Source of the DNA: Marthasterias glacialis
Lineage: Eukaryota; Echinodermata; Asteroidea; Forcipulatida; Asteriidae
Length of the DNA: 64,000 nt
Assembly (NCBI GenBank): GCA_911728455.2
Contig: OU452222.1
Coordinates: forward strand, 9,074,108-9,138,107
Direction of reading: 5' to 3'
The position numbers and the translations under genes were made by a program. Below the pieces are notes generated by a model, which saw only the letters and a program-made list of their open reading frames with translations, did no database searches and was not told where the DNA came from. Every line of letters starts with the position of its first letter. Within the stretch, counting starts at the first letter, position 1. This document shows positions 47,276-64,000 of the stretch, one piece after another.

Positions 47276-47689
47276 ATGGCGCCTTTATCCAAAAGTTTTT
47301 CCCTACTCAGTGTCAGACGAACAGTCTCTCTGTGGCTACCAAGTGCCTCAATGCCCAGTAAAACATGTCAGAAATAGAGTGGAAAGGTAGATTGGAGTGA
47401 TGTCTGACAGGTGTATCTAGCTTACAGGTGTTGACTCTAGATCTATGACCAAAGAAACATTTTCTGTTTGACTATAGTTCTTGTTTCATCTATTGTACTG
47501 AACACCACAAAGTTTGCAAGATATTTTTTATTAGATTGGTTTTGGCACATGTTACATGGCCCCTTGTCTTGTGGGTAGTACCACTGGCACGGTTTGTGAA
47601 GGAATCCTGGCATAGCTTGTGAAGGAATCCGATTCCCTGATGACGTACTGTCTTCAGACAACTGATAATAAAATAATAAAATAATAACT

Positions 47690-48078
47690 GGATTTATATA
47701 GCACCAAATTGCCAAAGGATACAAGGCGCTTCTCAGTATTTTTCCTGCAAGGTATTCGGAGTTATGATTTTGAAGTATGAGACCTGTTCTTAGCACCATG
47801 TAACGGTTTACAAGGTGCTGTGGTGCAATCTGCAGCCGATCAAACCAGGAACACCAGGGCGAACCCCTTTTCGATAAGTGCACTGGGTTCTTTTACGTGC
47901 ATTACACAACACACAGGACCTATGGCTTTACGTCCCATCCGAAGGACGCAGCAATAATGGTTAAATGTCTTGCTTAAGGACACAAGTGTCATGATCGGGA
48001 TTCAAACCCACACTCTGCTGATCAGAAACACCAGAGCTTGAGTCTGGTGTTCTTATCCGCTCGGCCACGTCACGCCAC
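47690..48078 (-). mobile_element. tRNA-derived SINE, family A with extended body
   Basis: The minus strand head GGCGTGACGTGGCCGAGCGG (box A-like), GTGTGGGTTTGAATCCCGAT (box B) and ACACTTGTGTCCTTAAGCAA. A body follows, shared in part with 29880-30130 (GTAATGCACGTAAAAGAACC). Confidence 0.7.
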
Positions 48079-49723
48079 AATGAAGCATTAGGAAGTGTTG
48101 ACGGGTGTTACCGGAAACAGAAAAAAACTCCTGAAACACACGGGAAACTACCAGAAAACTAATGCAAAACGGTGTGACGAGCAGGAGGGCTTGTTCTCCA
48201 ACGTTTCGGGCGCGTCGTCATGAGTAAGTATCTGAAAACAATTTCATGCTGTTTGGGCTGCATTCAACTTCTCCAAGTACAAATCATTAAACTATGCGTT
48301 ACGACCACGTCGTGAAAGACACAAACAACAATTGATGAGTGCCCTTTGTCAGGGCGGATAAGATGAAGAAGAAACAATTTTTAAAACAAATCCAATAAAA
48401 ATCTTTCAAAAAAATAGAGACTTAAAACATTGTTTTCTTACTCATTCTTGAAAATGACCAGAGTGTCATTTTGACATTGCGATCAAACCGATGTAGCTCT
48501 GAGGTGTAATATACGAAAAAGCATCACCCAGTTTTATGACGTCAGATTTATTCGCACATATCCATGACGTAATGAGGGCATTACGAAAACATGTACTTAC
48601 TATTATTAATACCGGTAGTAGCATAATACTAGTCACGCCCCAAGTATGGCGTTGAATCATGACACGCTGCAGTGAAAGTGAAATCGCCAAGAGCAAAAGG
48701 AGGACTTGAAGAAGTCGGATACTTCATGTTTATGCCAACTAAGAATGCCAACTAAGAACAACTAGTTAATCTACCCTGCATAACCTGGCCCGTGTCTCCT
48801 AAGTTCTATTCTATTCTAACTCGACTGTTTTCGTGTGATTTGAGAAGATTTTCTGATAATTTCCAGAAGTTTTCCTGTGTTTTCCGGTATTTTGTTGTAT
48901 TTTTCGGTGTTTTCCGGTACAGAAAAAGTAACACTGGCTCTCTGTTGTTCACTGTTGGAGCATGGAGGTAGAAATAGATTTCTACCTCTATGGTTAGAGT
49001 GTTGCCAGACATGCCAGTTGGATGGAATACCTACCTGCTGAGCGAAAGTTCCCTGGGCCGGCTGGGCGGCGGCATGCTGAAAGTAAACGGTATACGTACA
49101 AGTAGTGTACACACACTTTAATTTCCTTTACTGCAATTCCATCGTTAACAAGAGCCCCTATAAAGATACTTCACATTCAATATTATTTCATGGGTCGCTT
49201 ACCTACCTCAAAGGTGCAAAATTCGGGCTTGTTGTCCCGGCGCTCCAGCACAGAGACTAAACTTTCTAGCAAATGAAATGGCGCCCTCAAGCGGTAAGCC
49301 AGCAAAAATAGTAAAGTCTGATACCCGGACTCTAATAGACATTTGCACCATTCGTCTACATGTCCAAATTATGTAATACATTGAAGGTAAACAGCCTTTG
49401 TTTCACAGCAAGAGTTATTCAACACTATGGTCTCGCTCGGATTAGATCAATGCTTGTAAAAACTTGTTATCCAACATCTGCGATTCTGATGATCTGGTGA
49501 TAAATTTCATTTCAACTCATCTGTAACAAAAGTGTGTCTTAGTAAAAGCTTGATTTGCTGTTAGAAAAGGGCACTGGGAAATGCCGATTGTTAGTTAATT
49601 GACAGGGTTCATCTGCAGTTGAGACTGTCAACAACAGTGAATGTGCAAAAAAATGAACTTCGTGAGGTGAAGTTTCATCATCTTTCTTGAAATCTAACAC
49701 AAACGTTGAGCTGGCATAAAGCC

Positions 49724-60146
<10,423 letters not shown>

Positions 60147-60588
60147 TTAGCATCGAAAAGGGAGGGGGGAGTAATTTCACCATTTAAGACAGCATGGTGT
60201 GTGTTAAACTATGGATATTTCAGCATGATACTTGATACAAACTAGAGATCTTGCCGGTAATCAAAGTCACTCCCTCAGGGATAGACTTCAACAGCTTTGG
60301 AATTGTTTCATCTGGTTGGATAATATATATTTATGGCAGTTGTTTGACTTCATGAATATACTGAGATTGTTTTGGCATTACAATTACCATAATGTACCAT
60401 AACTCAACTTCACTTTAATTTCTGACCACCGGACTACTTGCCGTCATGATTTAGTCCAATAATATGCTGTTTCTCACCCTTTGTCTATTGAAATTGAGAT
60501 CGACAGGGAAAAAGACTGGCTCCGTTTACTATTGGTTATAAGCATTAAGCTCATACATGGAACCTGACAAAGATGGCCGTAGCATGAT

Positions 60589-60806
60589 TAACCTTTACCC
60601 TCCCAAATCCTTCTATATCCTCTTTTTTGCCGAAATGAAGGATTTGAAGGGACTGAGGGCGGTAGGCCCAAATTGCTTATCACTAGGTCAGGCATTTCAA
60701 TCTTATCTAAGTCCAAACAATTTGGTGTGAAGTGACATAGGAGAGGAGGATATTGGAGGATTGAAGTCACCTGTAGGCAAAAAGGCCCAGGGAGTAAGGA
60801 TTAACG
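60589..60806. mobile_element. Interspersed repeat of about 210 bp with inverted ends
   Basis: TTAACCTTTACCCTCCCAAA at the left and GGGAGTAAGGATTAACG at the right are imperfectly inverted. The interior matches 38743-38962 in reverse orientation. Confidence 0.55.
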
Positions 60807-61849
60807 TTTAATAATAGACCCCAGAGAATGTTTTCGTTAATTGACTTAATGTTCATTTAAAATAATGAGTGCCTAACTAAAGTGTATTGCTTTACTTCAA
60901 TATTTTACAAGCAACGACCGAGTTAAAAGAATGGGTACACAATTGAGAAGATATTCTGCCTGATGTAGCCATTTTTTCAAAAGTTGTGAGAGTCTTAATG
61001 GATAAACAACGGCAGCACAAATTAATCAAGTATGTGAATTTCTACAGGGATCTAAATCAAAGATGTTTTCCCCTTGACCTTATCTACCCCTAATCCTCCC
61101 CTAAAAGTGACTTTCTGCTGTTCACATCTGATACTCTATTCTGCAAAGCCAAATCAGCTCACAAACTTGTGAGTTAATGTAAATTTTAGCAGACAAATGT
61201 GCGTAAGCAGAGTTCATAAATGCTTCAGAAGATTTGACGACACATGTGTGAATTACAATGAATTTGAATTTATGCGTAACTCATCTGCTTAAAAGAACCA
61301 CCAGCAAGTCACCGTGCCATTTGCTTTGCTTTGTTCACGTTCAGCAAAGATTATGAAATGAGGACTACTTTGTAAGCAGAAAAGGTCTGCCTGCTGCCAT
61401 GTTGGACCTAGATTTGTCCAGATGAAACAAACAGATGTGCAAAGCAAAAAAGTGATGTAACATATCAAATAACTACATAGCAATACTGAGAACCCAAAAA
61501 CTGTTCAGATGGGATTTTGTATGTGATACCACATGTATTTCTTAATTTAATGATCAAGAAGATTTGATGGAGGGTTAGACATGGTTCCAAGTCTGTGATG
61601 GTGGTTTTTGTGTACCTGATAGTCATACAGTAGTCCCTGAAATAGCGCCCTCTTATCGCAAGTTAGGGCGTGTGATAGCCTATAGAGGCAAATTGCATTT
61701 TGCATGGCCGATGCAGACAAATAACCGCAATCTCAGACTTGAAATCAAGTCTAATGGAGGGTGTTCTCGTTCACTATGGATTTGCCCTCGTACTGAGAGC
61801 AATGCAGTGCATTGTAAAATAACCACAATCTTAATTTGAGGCAAGATTG

Positions 61850-62056
61850 AGACCAATCCATTAGGCTCCGCCCCTCAATTCATTGACCAATCACAGCCAT
61901 GAACACAGAAGTCTTACACCTTAAAATCTCATCACAAAATGTAAACAAGTTTATGCCAATGGATTTCTGCGTTCTGTGTGGCACAAGTCAGAGAAATGTG
62001 TTGAATGGCTTCCCATTGATAGACATGGTGGGTGGGGTTTAATGGGTCGGTCTAAT
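61850..62056. mobile_element. Short diverged member of the GATCCATTAAGC MITE family
   Basis: The left end GAGACCAATCCATTAGGCTC is imperfectly inverted at the right end, GGGGTTTAATGGGTCGGTCT. CCAATCACAGCC follows the left end, as in 27274-27753 and 33227-33691. About 207 bp, so it has lost the middle or represents a subfamily. Confidence 0.65.
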
Positions 62057-62409
62057 ATTTGATCTTGCGGTACACTTTATTGACATTGATTTTAATGATA
62101 TAAACAATGCATTTTTGGATTGAACCTTAGTCCTTTGCTTGTGTGGATCTTTAATGTTTAAGATATACCCAATGTGATATACCACAAGTGACATGGTAAA
62201 CAGTGTCTCCACCATTCCTTTAAAATACCAAAGCCCAAATTCATAGAGCTTAGCCCAATTTTGAAATAGCTGCTTAGCAAAGAAAAATTGTGCTTTATAA
62301 AACAGGTTACCAGCCAAAATGTGATGTTATGTACATTAGATTTGAATGTTACCCAGGTTATTTGTGATAAGCAAGTTAATTTGTTGAGCATAATTATCTT
62401 ATCACCGGG

Positions 62410-62560
62410 CATGCAATGCTTGGTGGTCTAGTGGTTAAGATATCTATCTGCTCTAAAAATGCGGAGGTCGTGGGTTCGAACCCCACCTGAGTAGTTTGCT
62501 GTGGGATTTTTTTCCCAACTGGACTCTGAAAGCACAGAGTGTACAGTGTTATCACACTAC
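62410..62560 (+). mobile_element. tRNA-derived SINE, family C
   Basis: TGGTGGTCTAGTGGTTAAGA (box A) and GTCGTGGGTTCGAACCCCAC (perfect box B) with a 3' tail GAGTAGTTTGCTGTGG and AGAGTGTACAGTGTTATCAC that is also found at 22600-22745. The tail makes it a SINE rather than a free tRNA gene. Confidence 0.7.
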
Positions 62561-62690
62561 AATGTAAAGGTAAATCTAGTAATATTCTTTACCCCTGGTG
62601 CAATTATTACACAAGTTAAATACAACTTTGTCTGCTTTATATCAGTTATATGGAATTGGGCGCTTCTAAGCCCACAAGTTTGTTAAACAA

Positions 62691-62823
62691 CAGGGCTCAA
62701 CTTCATGGCACTGCTTACCAAAGAATTCTGCGCTTTTGGTGCCCTGTAACGTGCGTATTTCTATATGCTGCAGCAAGGACGAAGTGCAGAATTCCACAGT
62801 CAGTGCCATGAAGTTGGGCCCTG
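62691..62823. mobile_element. Small palindromic MITE
   Basis: CAGGGCTCAACTTCATGGCA (then CTG) is inverted at the right end as CAGTGCCATGAAGTTGGGCC (then CTG). AGAATTC lies inside both arms. About 133 bp. Half-copies are seen near 35155-35225 and 40470-40500. Confidence 0.7.
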
Positions 62824-64000
62824 GCAATCAGCCAAAACATGTACATGTGAAACTTGTGGCTGCTAGTGGTTTTCTGCAATCAGCTGCTGATTATTCAGAG
62901 AAACATCTCTGTTGAAATGCTACGACCTCTCAGAAACAGATGACTGGATTGGCCAAATTTGTAAATGTTCCCTGGGTCTGTAACCTAGTAATTATGTTAT
63001 TGTAGTGCAGAAAGACATGATCATGCAAGTTTAATAGGTTCATTTCAAAATGTGTTTCTTCAAAACCATTATGATTTACCTTCACCTCCAATAAAGATGT
63101 TGCACTGATTTAGTAGGGGAATATTTTAAACCATTTTGGCTGGGCACTGTCTGTGATATGAGCTCTAAATTTATGGCCATTTGAGTTTGACCTTGACAGT
63201 GTTGACCCTGAACTAAATTTCTAGAGTGACCAAGCCCTTTCCACTCCCCCCCACACCATTACTCACTATTGACCCCTGAGACAGTAGTTTTGAAACCTCC
63301 TATCGGGGTCAGGGTTGTCAAGGTCACAAGAAATCCCCCACATAAGTCATAGAGTTCTGAATCCAGAAAGCGGGATTTTCCAGGTCTCCATAAAGAGAAT
63401 TCTTAGAACACTCTGAGTCTATAGAGAGTAGGTTCAAGGCTATGATAGGGGGATTGCAAGTATATTATTTCCTGTGGCTGTCAAACTTGCTATTTGAGTA
63501 TTGGATGACTGGTGACATGTTGAAATTCAGTGACATCATTTTGAATGATCAGTTCACGTTTTTTTCTTCTTTTTTTTCTTAGGTGTAAGACATATTCACT
63601 TAAAGAGCACCTCATGACAAGCTGAATATCCTTGGGGGATAGCTACTACTTGTTTAAAACAGACTGATCCCGCATTCAAACAAGAAACAAAAGAAAAGGC
63701 ACATGGACCATGCCTCACTTGTGACTGATGAGAGACATGACCACTAGCATCACACAACAATCGTGTTTTGCGGTAAATTAAAACTATTTAAGGTTATTAT
63801 ATACTGCACTTGAAAGGTTGCCGGATGCCCTGCTAATGGCAGGCTGTTTCCAGATCTGAACAGCTGCAGAGAAGCACTGTCAAAACTTTCCAGAATTCTT
63901 GCTGCAGTCATACCCTGGGGGACCAGGTACTGTAGAGCACAGCAGAGCTTGTGATTTGTTTAGTTCTAACATGTGTGAAAGCATCAAAGAACTAGCAGAT

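Larger units (their letters stand above)
46094..49723. other. Region between the divergent zinc-finger and AFG3L2 start codons
   Basis: Includes upstream non-coding sequence of both genes. A GC-rich minus-strand segment ending at 49035 (CGCTCAGCAG before GTAGGT) could be the donor of a first non-coding exon of the zinc-finger gene, spliced to 46112. This is a guess from splice signals only. A decayed TIR element (46438-47275) and a SINE (47690-48078) lie inside. Confidence 0.45.
60147..64000. other. AFG3L2 3' flank, repeats and unassigned sequence
   Basis: Contains the AFG3L2 3' UTR, then interspersed repeats listed separately. I found no exon with both good splice signals and recognisable protein. 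A polypyrimidine-AG at 63583 precedes 14 codons and a stop, which is too little to call. Confidence 0.5.

Noticed and set aside
48190-48235. Second hammerhead ribozyme (CCAACGTTTCGGGCGCGTCGTCATGAG read on the minus strand)
   Set aside because: GAAACGTT and UGACGA are present, but the core C before UGA is replaced and stems I and II do not pair. At most a decayed relative.
62421-62495. tRNA gene with good A and B boxes
   Set aside because: The flanking tail is shared with another dispersed copy and the acceptor stem does not pair well; it is the head of a SINE.
63584-63625. Terminal exon of another gene after a strong polypyrimidine-AG
   Set aside because: Only 14 codons before a stop, and no partner exon between 60147 and 63583.

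Overview
This is a nuclear genomic window from an animal, most likely a marine invertebrate deuterostome and probably an echinoderm. The basis is large GT-AG introns, AT-rich spacers, many tRNA-derived SINEs and small inverted-repeat elements, and four genes whose closest remembered relatives are the vertebrate proteins ESRP, FBXO31, UBE2Q and AFG3L2. The phylum is inferred from the general look of the repeats and is not proven. No bacterial, organellar or CRISPR features were seen. Every gene model was built by hand from splice sites, reading-frame phase and remembered homologues. All exon phases close.

Layout. (1) Positions 1-8931, minus strand: the first three coding exons of an ESRP/Fusilli-type splicing regulator. 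The RRM-coding part lies beyond the left edge. (2) 13126-20092, plus: a complete nine-exon FBXO31-like F-box gene. (3) 24588-33903, plus: a complete eight-exon UBE2Q-like E2 gene whose introns carry two foldback elements (653 bp and 130 bp) and two TIR elements. (4) 33904-41115: intergenic and repeat-rich, with a 33-bp minisatellite, a hammerhead ribozyme of the Penelope-like retroelement type and several SINEs. (5) 41116-46093, minus: a two-coding-exon C2H2 zinc-finger gene with nine fingers. (6) 49724-60146, plus: a complete 16-exon AFG3L2 gene for the mitochondrial m-AAA protease. Intron 1 holds a 733-bp transposon with array-like inverted ends, and intron 2 holds a 17-bp minisatellite. (7) 60147-64000: repeats, no supported gene.

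The genes do not form an operon or a known pathway. Three of them act in protein turnover (an SCF substrate receptor, an E2 and an AAA protease), but nothing in the sequence suggests co-regulation. ESRP and FBXO31 are divergent across about 4.2 kb. The zinc-finger gene and AFG3L2 are divergent across about 3.6 kb.

The most notable non-genic signals are the hammerhead ribozyme at 36782-36825 with a related element copy at 18412-18700, the near-perfect 306-bp-arm hairpin at 25762-26414 flanked by a 13-bp direct repeat, and the 733-bp element at 49912-50644 whose ends are inverted arrays of a CTCGCCCCC-type repeat flanked by an 8-bp target-site duplication.
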